A stretch of 64,000 bases of DNA, taken from assembly GCA_963797115.1 (NCBI GenBank), contig CAWCOH010000007.1:186001-250000 (forward strand). Reading direction: 5' to 3'. Below are positions 19,446 through 28,877 of this stretch, piece by piece (position 1 is the first letter of the stretch; each line of letters begins with the position of its first letter). The position numbers were made by a program, and so were the translations under genes. The notes beneath the pieces are model-generated. The model was given only the letters and a program-made list of their open reading frames with translations. It did no database searches and was not told the DNA's origin. The stretch comes from AP-15 sp963797115 (GTDB taxonomy: Bacteria; Pseudomonadota; Alphaproteobacteria; ATCC43930; CGMCC-115725).

Positions 19446-20549
19446 GTGTCGATCACTCCCGGTCCGACGCCGCGCCCCGGCGTCCTTGACATCGCTCCCT
19501 ATATCGGCGGCGAGGCGAAGATCGCGGGCGTCGAGCAGCCGATCCGACTCGCTTCGAACGAGAGCGCCCTCGGGCCGAGCGCCAAGGCAGTCGCGGCCTA
19601 TCGCGCCCTTGCCGGCGAGATCCACCGTTACCCCGACGGCAGCGCCGAGGAGCTGCGTGAGGCGATCGCGCGGCGCCATGGGCTCGATCCGGCCCGCATC
19701 GTCTGCGGCGCCGGCTCGGACGAGCTGATCACCCTGTTGCTGCGCTCCTATGCCGGTCCGGGGGACGAGGTGCTCTACAGCCGGCACGGCTTCCTGATGT
19801 ATTCAATCGGCGCGCAGACTGTCGGCGCCACCCCGGTCGCCGCTCCCGAACGGGCGCTCACCACCGATGTCGATGCGTTGCTGGAGCGGGTCAGCGAACG
19901 CACCCGTCTAGTCTTCATCGCCAACCCGAACAACCCGACCGGAACCTATCTCGGCGCCGCGGAAATGGCGCGGCTGCACGCCGGGCTTCCCTCTTCGGTC
20001 GTGTTGGCGATCGACGCCGCCTATGCCGAGTTCGTCAACCGCAACGATTACGAGTCCGGCGCGGCGCTCGTCGATCGGGCAGACAATGTCGTGATGCTGC
20101 GCACCTTCTCGAAGATCTATGCGCTGGCCGGGCTCCGCCTCGGCTGGGCCTATTGCCCGCCGGTCATCGCCGATGTGCTGAACCGCATGCGGGGACCATT
20201 CAACGTGACGGCACCGGCGCTCGCCGCCGGGGTCGCCGCGGTCGAGGACGTGGAAGCGCTCGAACGCGCTCAGACCCACAACCAAAGCTGGCTCGCGTGG
20301 TTTTCCGAGCGGCTCGACGCCCTCGGCATCCCGCTGACCCCGAGCGTAGCCAACTTCGTATTGGCTCGCTTCCCCGACGAGCCGAACAAGAATGCCGACG
20401 CGGCGTTCGCCTTTCTGCAGTCACGTGCAGTCCTCACTCGCAAGATGGGCGCCTACGGGCTGCCGGAATGTCTGAGGATCACGATAGGAACAGGTGAGGA
20501 GATGGAACGGGTGGCGGACACGCTCGCCGAGTTCATGTCTGCGCGATGA
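19446..20549 (+). CDS. hisC: Histidinol-phosphate/aromatic aminotransferase
   Basis: This 367-residue class II (fold-type I) aminotransferase shows RLASNESALGPS, IHRYPDGSAEELREAIA, GAGSDELITLL, NPNNPTGTYL and the PLP-lysine motif RTFSKIYALAGLRLGWAYC. In this context, between chorismate mutase and tyrA, it probably transaminates aromatic keto acids as well as, or instead of, histidinol phosphate. The GTG at 19446 was preferred to an ATG at 19398, because GGGAGG sits just upstream and the ATG would overlap the previous gene by 44 bp. It overlaps tyrA by 4 bp (ATGA). Confidence 0.88.
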   Translation: MSITPGPTPRPGVLDIAPYIGGEAKIAGVEQPIRLASNESALGPSAKAVAAYRALAGEIHRYPDGSAEELREAIARRHGLDPARIVCGAGSDELITLLLRSYAGPGDEVLYSRHGFLMYSIGAQTVGATPVAAPERALTTDVDALLERVSERTRLVFIANPNNPTGTYLGAAEMARLHAGLPSSVVLAIDAAYAEFVNRNDYESGAALVDRADNVVMLRTFSKIYALAGLRLGWAYCPPVIADVLNRMRGPFNVTAPALAAGVAAVEDVEALERAQTHNQSWLAWFSERLDALGIPLTPSVANFVLARFPDEPNKNADAAFAFLQSRAVLTRKMGAYGLPECLRITIGTGEEMERVADTLAEFMSAR

Positions 20550-21430
20550 GCGAGACATTGTTCGACCGGGTGGCACTGATCGGCATCGGGCTGATCGGCT
20601 CTTCGCTCGCCCGGGTATTGCGGCGCGACAGCCCGGCGACAAAGCTCGTCGCCTGCGCCCGGCGCGCGGAGACGCTGGCAACGGTGCGGGAGCTCGACAT
20701 CGCCGACGAGACCACCGACGATCCGGCAGCGGCGGCGGAGGGTGCGGACCTCGTGGTCCTCGCCACGCCCCTCTCGGCTTATGCCGAGATCGGAAAGCGG
20801 ATCGCCCCGGCGCTGAAACGGGGCGCGATCCTGACCGATGTCGGCTCGGTCAAAGAGGCGGTGATCCGCGATCTACGGCCATCGCTGCGGGAAGACGTTC
20901 ATTTTGTCCCAGGCCATCCGGTCGCGGGGACCGAGCATTCCGGGCCCGAAGCCGGCTTCGCGGAGTTGTTTCGCGGGCGCTGGTGCATCCTGACCCCGCC
21001 GCCCGAGACCGCGCCCGAAGCGGTGACCGAAGTCGCGCGGATGTGGGAGCAGGCGGGCATGCGGGTCGTGACGATGAGTGCGGACCATCATGACCGAGTG
21101 CTGGCGGTGACCTCGCACCTGCCGCATCTGATCGCCTACACGATCGTCGGTACCGCCACCGACCTCGAAGACAGCCTCAAATCCGAGGTCATCGAGTTCT
21201 CGGCGAGCGGCTTTCGCGACTTCACCCGCATCGCCGCTTCCGACCCGGTGATGTGGCGCGACATCTTTCTCAACAACCGCGAGGCGGTGCTCGAAATTCT
21301 GCAGCGCTTCAACGAAGACCTGACCGCCCTGCAACGCGCGATCCGCTGGGGCGAAGGCGACAAATTGCAGGATCTCTTCACCCGCACTCGCGCGATCCGG
21401 CGCTCGATCATCGAGGCGAAACAAGCCTAG
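20546..21430 (+). CDS. tyrA: Prephenate/arogenate dehydrogenase
   Basis: The 294 residues begin with a Rossmann NAD(P) site (VALIGIGLIGSSLARVL) and contain DVGSVKEAVI, the substrate-binding GHPVAGTEHSGPEAG, and DHHDRVLAVTSHLPHLIAY. All are characteristic of the TyrA family that oxidatively decarboxylates prephenate or arogenate towards tyrosine. There is no ACT or chorismate mutase domain. It overlaps hisC by 4 bp, so chorismate mutase, aminotransferase and dehydrogenase are made together for tyrosine (and possibly phenylalanine) synthesis. Confidence 0.92.
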   Translation: MSETLFDRVALIGIGLIGSSLARVLRRDSPATKLVACARRAETLATVRELDIADETTDDPAAAAEGADLVVLATPLSAYAEIGKRIAPALKRGAILTDVGSVKEAVIRDLRPSLREDVHFVPGHPVAGTEHSGPEAGFAELFRGRWCILTPPPETAPEAVTEVARMWEQAGMRVVTMSADHHDRVLAVTSHLPHLIAYTIVGTATDLEDSLKSEVIEFSASGFRDFTRIAASDPVMWRDIFLNNREAVLEILQRFNEDLTALQRAIRWGEGDKLQDLFTRTRAIRRSIIEAKQA

Positions 21431-21479
21431 CCGGCGGGTACTTCGTAAACGGATCCGCGGTAAAATGGGGGAAACGGGG

Positions 21480-22511
21480 ATGATCGATTACCGCAGCGAC
21501 AATACCGGCCGGGCGGCACCCGAGATCCTCGAGGCATTGATCCGCGCCAACCACGGCACCGCGCTCGGGTATGGCGGAGACGATTACACTGCCACACTGC
21601 AGCGGCGCTTCTCCGAGCTGTTCGAGACGGCCGTGCGGGTGTTCCCGGTCGCCACCGGGACTGCGGCGAATGCACTCGCATTGGCGTCGCTCGGCCCGTC
21701 CTGGGGAAATGTCTATTGCAGCGAGGTCGCGCACATCAACACCGCGGAGGCCAACGCCACCGGGTTCTTCGCCGGCGGCCTCAAGCTCGTCCCCGTGGCC
21801 GGCAATCACGGCAAGATCGGCGCCGACCCGCTCGCCGAGACTTTGGCGGGGATCGCGCCGGGGCAGATCCATCGCGGCCAGCCGACCGCGGTCAGCCTGA
21901 CCCAAGCGACCGATCTCGGCGCGGTCTATTCGCTCGACGAGATCCGTGGCGTTGCCGAGGTGGCGAAGAGGCGCGGTCTGAAGCTCCACATGGACGGAGC
22001 GCGCTTTGCCAATGCGCTGGCGCGGCTCGGCTGCAGTCCGGCCGAGCCGACCTGGCGCTCCGGCATCGACATCATGTCGTTCGGGGCAACAAAGAATGGT
22101 GGCGCGTTGTGTGACGCAATCGTCGTCTTTACCCCCGAGATTGCCGAAACCCTGGCCGTGCAACTGCGCCGCGCCGGCCAGGTCTGGTCGAAAATGCGCT
22201 TTGCCTCGGCCCAGCTGATCGCTTATGTCGAGAACGGCCTCTGGCTCGACATAGCGCGCGCTTCGAATGCGATCGCAACGCGCATTGCGGCGGGACTGTG
22301 CGAGCTCCCCGGTGCCGGGCTATTGGCGCCGGTCGAGGCCAACGAGATCTTTCTCGAACTGCCGAGTGCTGCAATGGACGCGCTCGAAAGCGACGGCTTC
22401 CAGTTTTACCGGCGCAGCCCGAGTCTCGCCCGTTTCGTCTGCCGCTTCGACACGACCGGAGCCGAGGCCGACGCGCTCGTCGAGGCGTTGCGCCGGCGTC
22501 TCCCCCTGTGA
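21480..22511 (+). CDS. L-threonine aldolase / beta-eliminating lyase family
   Basis: This PLP fold-type I protein of about 343 residues starts MIDYRSDNTG and has GYGGDDYTATLQRRFSELF, PVATGTAANALAL, KLHMDGARFANALA and the PLP-lysine motif FGATKNGG, the standard signature of low-specificity threonine aldolases that cleave threonine to glycine and acetaldehyde. An in-frame ATG at 21465 is possible, but the ATG at 21480 has a G-rich ribosome site (acgggg) directly before it and matches the usual family start. It follows tyrA by about 50 bp and may be read through from that operon. Confidence 0.88.
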   Translation: MIDYRSDNTGRAAPEILEALIRANHGTALGYGGDDYTATLQRRFSELFETAVRVFPVATGTAANALALASLGPSWGNVYCSEVAHINTAEANATGFFAGGLKLVPVAGNHGKIGADPLAETLAGIAPGQIHRGQPTAVSLTQATDLGAVYSLDEIRGVAEVAKRRGLKLHMDGARFANALARLGCSPAEPTWRSGIDIMSFGATKNGGALCDAIVVFTPEIAETLAVQLRRAGQVWSKMRFASAQLIAYVENGLWLDIARASNAIATRIAAGLCELPGAGLLAPVEANEIFLELPSAAMDALESDGFQFYRRSPSLARFVCRFDTTGAEADALVEALRRRLPL

Positions 22512-22743
22512 CGGCGCCGCCCGCGGCCGAATAGCGGGAAACATCGATTGTTCCACACGCAGACGCAATAACAATGCAGAATTGAATTAGCCATAAATTA
22601 TGGCAAGGTAACCATCAATTTAAACGAGCATTTTCCCTTTTTGCTGTAGATCCCTTGCTTCTTGGCGAGGAGTTGGGGGCGGCACTGAGGCGCTGAGGTG
22701 CCTTTACACCACTATGCCCATTAGGTGTGAAGAGGGAAACACC

Positions 22744-23988
22744 ATGAGATTGATTTTCATCTTGGGGTTACTGCCGCTATCGGCTCTCGCCCTGGCGACA
22801 GACGCATTGGCACAGACCCGTCCCGCATCACTGGCCAATTCCGAGGCGCCGGGAAGCGTCATCATCTTCCCTAAATTCATCAACATGCCGGCGGTTACCG
22901 TTAACGGGGATGGCGCAATTCTGCCCCGAACCGAGATCGAAATTGGCGCTGTGTGCCCCGTCGGCGCCAGCTGTGTCGGGCATCAGCCGATAAAGATCCG
23001 GTTTCACTGGGTTTGCCCCGGGCCCCAGACGATTGGCAGTCTGTTCGTCTGCCCGGATGTCGGTTTCGATGTCGTCCTGTCGCTCAACGGGAAGCTCGCG
23101 TTCACTGCTGCGGGATCGACACTCAACAATAATTCGCCCCGGGTTCCCGCAGCTCCATGCAAGAACGGTTATCTGATCGGATGGGTGATCGATACCGCCG
23201 ATCGGCCAATCAAGTTCGACGGCCTGATCGGTGACGCGGTGATCCGCGGCCCCGCTCTAGCCGCCGGCCCGAACGCCGGCACGAGTACTGCGGTGACGGC
23301 GTACAAGGCGATCACGATCCAGGCGGATCCGGAGCTGGCCAACGGCGACCTCATTGCGACCGACAACGATCCCATTACGGGCACTGCGGACCTCTTGTTC
23401 GACGGAAGCACCGGTCATTACCAGGCAGTTGCCGGGATGCTCTACGGCGACGTCAAATTCGACAAGAGTGTGGCGGGGCCTCCGGCGCCCAACACCGCGC
23501 TCAACCAGACCTATCTGATTCTGCTGACTCTGAACGTGAGATCAAACCGACCAAACAATCCCACCTTTGTTCCGCTCGACTTCTTCAACGAGAGCGCGGT
23601 AGCTGGCGGTACTGACCCGAATTTCGAAAGTCTGACGTCGACCGCCTGGGAGTTCCTGTGTTGGACACAGGTGCAGCTTTCAGCGATCGATACCACCTTC
23701 GGTGGGCTGCCCCTTGGACTGAGTAATTTGACGCAGGACTTCCAGGGCACGAGAAAGGGGATTGTTATCGCCGGTCCGGCAGAGAAGGTCCCCCTTATCG
23801 GCATCAACGATCCTCCCTTTGGCCGGGAGACCAGCGCGCGGGGTGATCCGAGCGTAACCCTAATCGGGCTAGTTCAGACTATCGAGGGCTCCGCCGCCAA
23901 TGGGTTCCAGGAGCGGAGCTACATCACGAAAATGTTTGATGACAGCTACCCGATCGCGACGCGCTTTGTGCCGTTTCCGTTTGATTGA
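22744..23988 (+). CDS. Secreted protein of unknown family
   Basis: The 414 residues begin with a clear signal peptide (MRLIFILGLLPLSALALATD, cleavage near ALAQT). The ATG at 22744 follows agaggg. The mature part contains GSVIIFPKFINMPAVTVNGDG, several cysteines in pairs (CPVGASC, WVCPG, VCPD), and long Ser/Thr/Asn-rich beta-like segments. I do not recognise a catalytic motif. The layout suggests an exported, disulfide-containing, mostly beta protein. It lies between threonine aldolase and an MFS transporter but shows no operon link: 232 bp upstream, partly AT-rich, and 137 bp downstream. Confidence 0.75.
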   Translation: MRLIFILGLLPLSALALATDALAQTRPASLANSEAPGSVIIFPKFINMPAVTVNGDGAILPRTEIEIGAVCPVGASCVGHQPIKIRFHWVCPGPQTIGSLFVCPDVGFDVVLSLNGKLAFTAAGSTLNNNSPRVPAAPCKNGYLIGWVIDTADRPIKFDGLIGDAVIRGPALAAGPNAGTSTAVTAYKAITIQADPELANGDLIATDNDPITGTADLLFDGSTGHYQAVAGMLYGDVKFDKSVAGPPAPNTALNQTYLILLTLNVRSNRPNNPTFVPLDFFNESAVAGGTDPNFESLTSTAWEFLCWTQVQLSAIDTTFGGLPLGLSNLTQDFQGTRKGIVIAGPAEKVPLIGINDPPFGRETSARGDPSVTLIGLVQTIEGSAANGFQERSYITKMFDDSYPIATRFVPFPFD

Positions 23989-24125
23989 CTCCGGGTTGTC
24001 AAGGATCGCCCAAGGGCTCTACGAGCAGCGCCGCCAGCTAGAAAAATTCTCGCGACATCCTCTCAGGGCTGCTTTACATTTACCTCAAGGCTTGCGCAGG
24101 AGCCGGATTATGGGGAGGGGCAGCG

Positions 24126-25403
24126 ATGATGGCGGTCGAGCCTGGAACCGTGAACACCGTCCCGTGGTGGAAGGAGCCGACCAAAGACCAGTGGTATGCG
24201 TGGTGGGCCGCTTGGCTCGGTTGGACGCTGGACGCTTTCGATTTCACCGTCTTTTTGCTGATCATCAAGCCGATCGCGGACGAGTTTCAGGTGCCGACGA
24301 CCGAGGTGGCGATCGTCTTCACGCTGACTTTGTGGATGCGGCTTGTCGGAGCAGTTGCTTCTGGCTGGGTCGCAGACCGGATCGGGCGCAAGACCCCGCT
24401 GATGATTTCGATCTTCTGGTATTCGATCTGCAACTTCATTGCCGGCTTCTCACCAACCTTTCTGTTCTTGTTGATATTCCGCACCTTGCTCGGCATCGGC
24501 ATGGGCGCCGAATGGCCGGCCGGCGCGGCGCTGGCGATGGAGCAGTGGCCGATCCGCTCGCGGGGCTTCATGAGCGGGGTTCTGCAAGGGTCATGGAGCA
24601 TCGGTTTCCTGCTGTCCAGCGTGATCTATGGCCTCTTCTTTGACGTTATCGGCTGGCGCGGCATGCTGTGGATAGGCGTTCTGCCGGCGCTTTCCATCGT
24701 TTACATCCGTTATTTCGTCAAAGAGCCCGAAGTATGGGTCGAGAACCGCCGCCTACAGCGCGCGCAAAAGCGCGAAGTTCGCGTTCCTCTGATCGAAATT
24801 TTCAAACGGGGGATGCTCGGCAATACGCTATTGGCCTGCTGGTGGATGGCGAGCAACTTCGTCCTCTATTATTCGATCTGGTCGCTGTTCGCGACCCATC
24901 TACAGCAAGACCTGAACCTGACAGCGATGGGAACGGCGGTTCCATTCATGCTGGCGAACATCCTCAGCTTTCTCGGCATGTGTTTTTGGGGTTGGACGGC
25001 TGACATCATCGGTCGCCGCTGGGCCATGATAATCCCGGCCGCGATCGCGATCCCGATCGCACCACTTTACCTGTTCACCAGCAGTGAACTCTGGATCACG
25101 ATCGGCTTTGGCCTGCAGGGCGCGTTCGGCGGCGCACTCTACAGCCAATTGCCGAGCTACCTGGCCGAACGGTTCCCGACCGAAGTACGGGCGACGGCGA
25201 GCGCGTTTTGCTATCACCAGGGGGCGATCTTCGGCGGGCTTGTCGCGCCAATTCTGGCTTTCTGCGCGGTCAACTTCAATCTGGGGTATGCCGTTCCGAT
25301 GCTGGTCGGTACCGTCGTCGCAGCAGCCAGCGTGGTCATCTCGCTGTTGCTCAGCCCCGAGACCAAGGGCAAGGTTCTCGTCGCCGAACTCCAGGTGGCC
25401 TGA
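24126..25403 (+). CDS. MFS transporter, sialic-acid/lactate (SHS) type
   Basis: The 425 residues contain about 12 hydrophobic segments with MFS signatures: the loop 2–3 motif GWVADRIGRKTPLM, RTLLGIGMGAEWPAG after helix 4, and WTADIIGRRWAM in the second half. WTLDAFDFTVFLLI near the start and the AEWPAG motif resemble SHS-family carriers such as NanT and lactate permeases. It probably imports a carboxylate by proton symport; the substrate is not certain. The ribosome site GGGGAGGGG sits just before the ATG. Confidence 0.87.
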   Translation: MMAVEPGTVNTVPWWKEPTKDQWYAWWAAWLGWTLDAFDFTVFLLIIKPIADEFQVPTTEVAIVFTLTLWMRLVGAVASGWVADRIGRKTPLMISIFWYSICNFIAGFSPTFLFLLIFRTLLGIGMGAEWPAGAALAMEQWPIRSRGFMSGVLQGSWSIGFLLSSVIYGLFFDVIGWRGMLWIGVLPALSIVYIRYFVKEPEVWVENRRLQRAQKREVRVPLIEIFKRGMLGNTLLACWWMASNFVLYYSIWSLFATHLQQDLNLTAMGTAVPFMLANILSFLGMCFWGWTADIIGRRWAMIIPAAIAIPIAPLYLFTSSELWITIGFGLQGAFGGALYSQLPSYLAERFPTEVRATASAFCYHQGAIFGGLVAPILAFCAVNFNLGYAVPMLVGTVVAAASVVISLLLSPETKGKVLVAELQVA

Positions 25404-25883
25404 CCCGAGGTGGCCTCGCCGCGCTAACCAGAAGCAAGGCGGCTGGAACGCGGGACAACATCAAGCGCTGCCCCGGCGGCGGTCGGGGCCCACCTTTCGG
25501 GCCGCATGAGCAGCGGGTCGACGGGTCCCGGCATTGCCGGGACAGCGGGCTGCACGTGGTTTCATTCAGGGCGGGTCGGCTGCCCGGCCGGTGCTCAACT
25601 CGCAATCCCATTCGGCCCCCTTGCTGTGTGTTGCGGCGATCGCGATCTTAATATTGCCTAATTAACATGCCTAGATTCGGGTGATCTTGGCTCTGATATG
25701 AGAGGTCGGATCACAAACCGTGATGTTCAACTGAAAGGCGTGGTTTCGCTGTATATTTGCAGTATTTTCGATGGCTTCTGATTGGCTACTCAACTTTTTA
25801 GGGAAATCCGCAGATGGCCGATCCGCGCAGATCGACGGCGATTTCAAACTGATGCACTATCTGCGCGGAGGAAGGAGGCGGGC
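25404..25883. other. Gene-free stretch upstream of the GMC oxidoreductase
   Basis: The left part is GC-rich and carries a palindrome (gtcccggcattgccgggac, 25525–25543). The right part, about 25640–25830, is clearly AT-richer and probably contains the promoter of the oxidoreductase gene. No coding frame is credible. Confidence 0.5.
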
Positions 25884-27515
25884 ATGAAAGCTGATTTTGT
25901 AATCATCGGCGCGGGATCGGCGGGTTGCGTTCTGGCCAACCGGCTGACCGAGGACCCGAGCGTCAAGGTTTTGCTGATCGAGGCGGGCGGCCGCGATTGG
26001 AACCCATACATTCACGTCCCCGCCGGCTTTATGAAGATGCTGGATCACCCGACCCTGACCTGGGGATATCACGCCGAGCCCAATCCCGGCACCGCCGGGC
26101 GTGCAATTCTGTATCCGCGCGGCCGAGTGCTCGGCGGCTCTTCCTCGATCAACGGGTTGATCTATATCCGCGGACAGCCCGAGGATTTCGACCATTGGGC
26201 GCAGCTCGGCAACCGCGGCTGGGGCTGGGACGATGTCCTGCCCTTCTTCAAGAGAGCCGAGAACTGGGAGGGCGGCGAGACCGAGGTCCGCGGCCGGAGC
26301 GGTCCGCTCTTTACCTCGAAGATGGACCGGCCGCCGCTCTGCGCAGCAGTAATCGAGGCCGGTAAGGAGATCGGCCTCGAATACCGCGAGGACGTGAACG
26401 ACCTGCCGCCCGGCGCCGGCGACAGCATCGGCTGGTGCCAGCAGACGCGCGGCGGCCGGCGGCGGGCCAGCACCGCGCGTACCTATCTGCGACCCGCACT
26501 GAAGCGGCCAAATCTCCAGGTCATCGTCAAAGCACTGGTCAAACGCATTGTCTTCGACGACCGTCGCGCCGTCGCGGTCGAGTATGAACGCGGCGGGGCG
26601 GTCGAGCGGGCGGATGCCGAGCGCGAAGTGATCCTCTCCGCGGGTGCGGTCGGCTCGCCGCATATCCTACAGCTTTCTGGGGTCGGAGCGCCCGAGCACC
26701 TAAGTCGCGTCGGCATCCCGGTCCACCACGCGCTGCCGGGGGTCGGCCGCCACCTGCAGGACCACTACATCGCTCGGATCAGCTACCCCGTCACCGGTAT
26801 GCCCACCGTCAACGAGCGCTCGCGCGGTCTGGCACTCTGGGGCGAGATTGTGCGCTATCTCATCACCGGAAAGGGCATGCTGACCTACAGCGCCTCATTG
26901 GCCGCGGCTTCGGTCAAGGTGCTGGAAGAATCGGCAACGCCCGACGTGCAGTGCAGTATTGCGCCCGGCAGCTTCAAGGACGGCCAGATCGGCGAGCTCG
27001 ACGATTTCCCGGGCATCACCGCCGGGGCCTGGCAGATGCGTCCGCTGTCGCGCGGCTATGTAGAAGCCAGATCTACCGATCCCAGAGAAGCGCCGGCGAT
27101 CAATCCACGCTATCTAAGCGAGCAGACCGACCGCCGAGCGATTGTCGGTGGGCTCAAATTCGTCCGTCGACTTTTCGCCGCGCCGGCGCTCGCGAAATAT
27201 GTCGGCGCGGAGATGCTGCCCGGCGTCCAGGTCGCGACCGACGACGAACTTTTGGATTATGCGCGGCAGAAGGGTTCGACTGTCTATCATGCCACCTGCA
27301 CCTGCAAGATGGGCAGCGACCAGATGGCGGTGGTCGACGACCAGTTGCGCGTGCACGGGCTCGAGCGGCTGCGCGTAATCGATGCCTCGGTGATGCCGAC
27401 GGTGACCTCGACCAACACAAACGCGCCGACCATCATGATCGCCGAGAAGGGTGCCGAGCTGATCCGCCGCGCCGCGCGGACGGTCGAGACCGCAATCAGC
27501 GCCAAGGCCGCTTGA
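25884..27515 (+). CDS. GMC family FAD oxidoreductase (choline/alcohol dehydrogenase-like)
   Basis: The 543 residues begin with the FAD-binding DFVIIGAGSAGCVLANRLTE and include the GMC signatures RGRVLGGSSSINGLIYIRG and GAVGSPHILQLSGVG. Near the C-terminus are YHATCTCKMG, with the catalytic His region, and RVIDASVMPTVTSTNTNAP. It should oxidise an alcohol using FAD. The ATG at 25884 follows GGAGG, and an upstream in-frame ATG at 25782 is less likely. It lies 16 bp before accC, in the position where accB is usually found in related genomes. Confidence 0.9.
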   Translation: MKADFVIIGAGSAGCVLANRLTEDPSVKVLLIEAGGRDWNPYIHVPAGFMKMLDHPTLTWGYHAEPNPGTAGRAILYPRGRVLGGSSSINGLIYIRGQPEDFDHWAQLGNRGWGWDDVLPFFKRAENWEGGETEVRGRSGPLFTSKMDRPPLCAAVIEAGKEIGLEYREDVNDLPPGAGDSIGWCQQTRGGRRRASTARTYLRPALKRPNLQVIVKALVKRIVFDDRRAVAVEYERGGAVERADAEREVILSAGAVGSPHILQLSGVGAPEHLSRVGIPVHHALPGVGRHLQDHYIARISYPVTGMPTVNERSRGLALWGEIVRYLITGKGMLTYSASLAAASVKVLEESATPDVQCSIAPGSFKDGQIGELDDFPGITAGAWQMRPLSRGYVEARSTDPREAPAINPRYLSEQTDRRAIVGGLKFVRRLFAAPALAKYVGAEMLPGVQVATDDELLDYARQKGSTVYHATCTCKMGSDQMAVVDDQLRVHGLERLRVIDASVMPTVTSTNTNAPTIMIAEKGAELIRRAARTVETAISAKAA

Positions 27516-27531
27516 CCCTAATCCGCCTTTG

Positions 27532-28875
27532 ATGTTCGAGAAGGTTCTGATCGCCAATCGCGGGGAGATTGCGCTCCGGATCCACCGCGCCTGCCGCGAC
27601 ATGGGAATCAGAACGGTGGCGGTTCACTCGACCGCCGACGCCAATGCGATGCATGTGCGGCTCGCCGACAAATCGGTCTGCATCGGACCGCCGCCGGCGC
27701 GCGACAGTTATCTAAATACGGCGGCAATCCTCTCCGCCGCAACGATCACCGGCTCCGAGGCGATCCACCCCGGGCTCGGCTTCCTGGCGGAGAACGCGGA
27801 TTTTGCCGAGGCGGTCGAGGAGCACGGGTTCACCTTTATCGGCCCCTCGGCCGAGCACATCCGGCTGATGGGCAACAAGGTGGCGGCGAAGGAGACCGCC
27901 AGCCGGCTCGGAATTGCGATAGTGCCGGGCTCGACGGGTGCGGTGTGCGATCTCGCGGAGGCCGATGCCGCTGCCCGCGCGATCGGCTATCCGGTCTTGA
28001 TCAAAGCGTCTGCCGGCGGCGGCGGCCGCGGGATGAAGGTGGCACGCGACCGCAGAGAGCTCGCCCACATGCTGCCGGTCGCGCAAAATGAGGCGGCGGC
28101 GTTCTTTGGAAACGGAGACGTCTATCTCGAACGCCACCTCGAGCGGCCGCGGCACATCGAGATCCAGATCCTCGGCGACGGCCAAGGCGGGATCGTTCAT
28201 CTGGGCGAGCGCGACTGCTCGCTGCAGCGCTCTCACCAAAAGATGCTGGAAGAGTCGCCGTCGCCGGGGCTCGACGCGGCAGTGCGTGACCGGCTCGGCG
28301 CCGTGGCCGTCGCGGCATTAAGCGAGCTCGGCTACAAGAGCCTCGGCACTCTGGAATTTCTTTTTCAAGACGGCGACTTCTTCTTCATCGAAATGAATAC
28401 GCGCCTGCAGGTCGAGCACCCGATCACCGAGATGGTCAGCGGCCTCGACCTTGTCCGCGAGCAACTGCGCATCGCCGCCGGCGCACCTCTCGGCTATCGC
28501 CAGGCCGACATCAAGCTGCGGGGCCACGCGATCGAATGCCGCATCAATGCCGAGAACCCCGACACCTTTGTGCCGTCGCCCGGCCGGATCACCGATTATC
28601 ATGCGCCGGGCGGGCTTGGGGTGCGCGTCGACAGCGCGCTCTACCAGGGCTACGAGGTGCCGCCCTATTACGATAGCCTGATCGCCAAGCTCATTATTTA
28701 CGGCAATAACCGCAACGAGTGCCTGATGCGGCTGCGCCGCACGCTCGAGGAATATGTGATCGCCGGAATCGAGACCACGATCCCGCTGCATCAGCGCCTT
28801 GTCGCCGCTGCCGAGTTTATCGACGGCGACTATGACGTCCACTGGCTCGAGCGCTTTGTCGCTCGTCCGGCCTGA
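27532..28875 (+). CDS. accC: Biotin carboxylase subunit of acetyl-CoA carboxylase
   Basis: The 447 residues are full length for AccC. They start MFEKVLIANRGEIALRIHRAC and carry the ATP-grasp glycine loop KASAGGGGRGMKVAR, RHIEIQILGD, ERDCSLQRSHQKMLEESPSP and EMNTRLQVEHPITEMVSG. The enzyme carboxylates biotin on AccB in the first step of fatty-acid synthesis. The biotin carrier gene accB, normally immediately upstream, is absent here. The ATG at 27532 is preceded by an in-frame TTG that could also be used. Confidence 0.92.
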   Translation: MFEKVLIANRGEIALRIHRACRDMGIRTVAVHSTADANAMHVRLADKSVCIGPPPARDSYLNTAAILSAATITGSEAIHPGLGFLAENADFAEAVEEHGFTFIGPSAEHIRLMGNKVAAKETASRLGIAIVPGSTGAVCDLAEADAAARAIGYPVLIKASAGGGGRGMKVARDRRELAHMLPVAQNEAAAFFGNGDVYLERHLERPRHIEIQILGDGQGGIVHLGERDCSLQRSHQKMLEESPSPGLDAAVRDRLGAVAVAALSELGYKSLGTLEFLFQDGDFFFIEMNTRLQVEHPITEMVSGLDLVREQLRIAAGAPLGYRQADIKLRGHAIECRINAENPDTFVPSPGRITDYHAPGGLGVRVDSALYQGYEVPPYYDSLIAKLIIYGNNRNECLMRLRRTLEEYVIAGIETTIPLHQRLVAAAEFIDGDYDVHWLERFVARPA

Positions 28876-28877
28876 GC

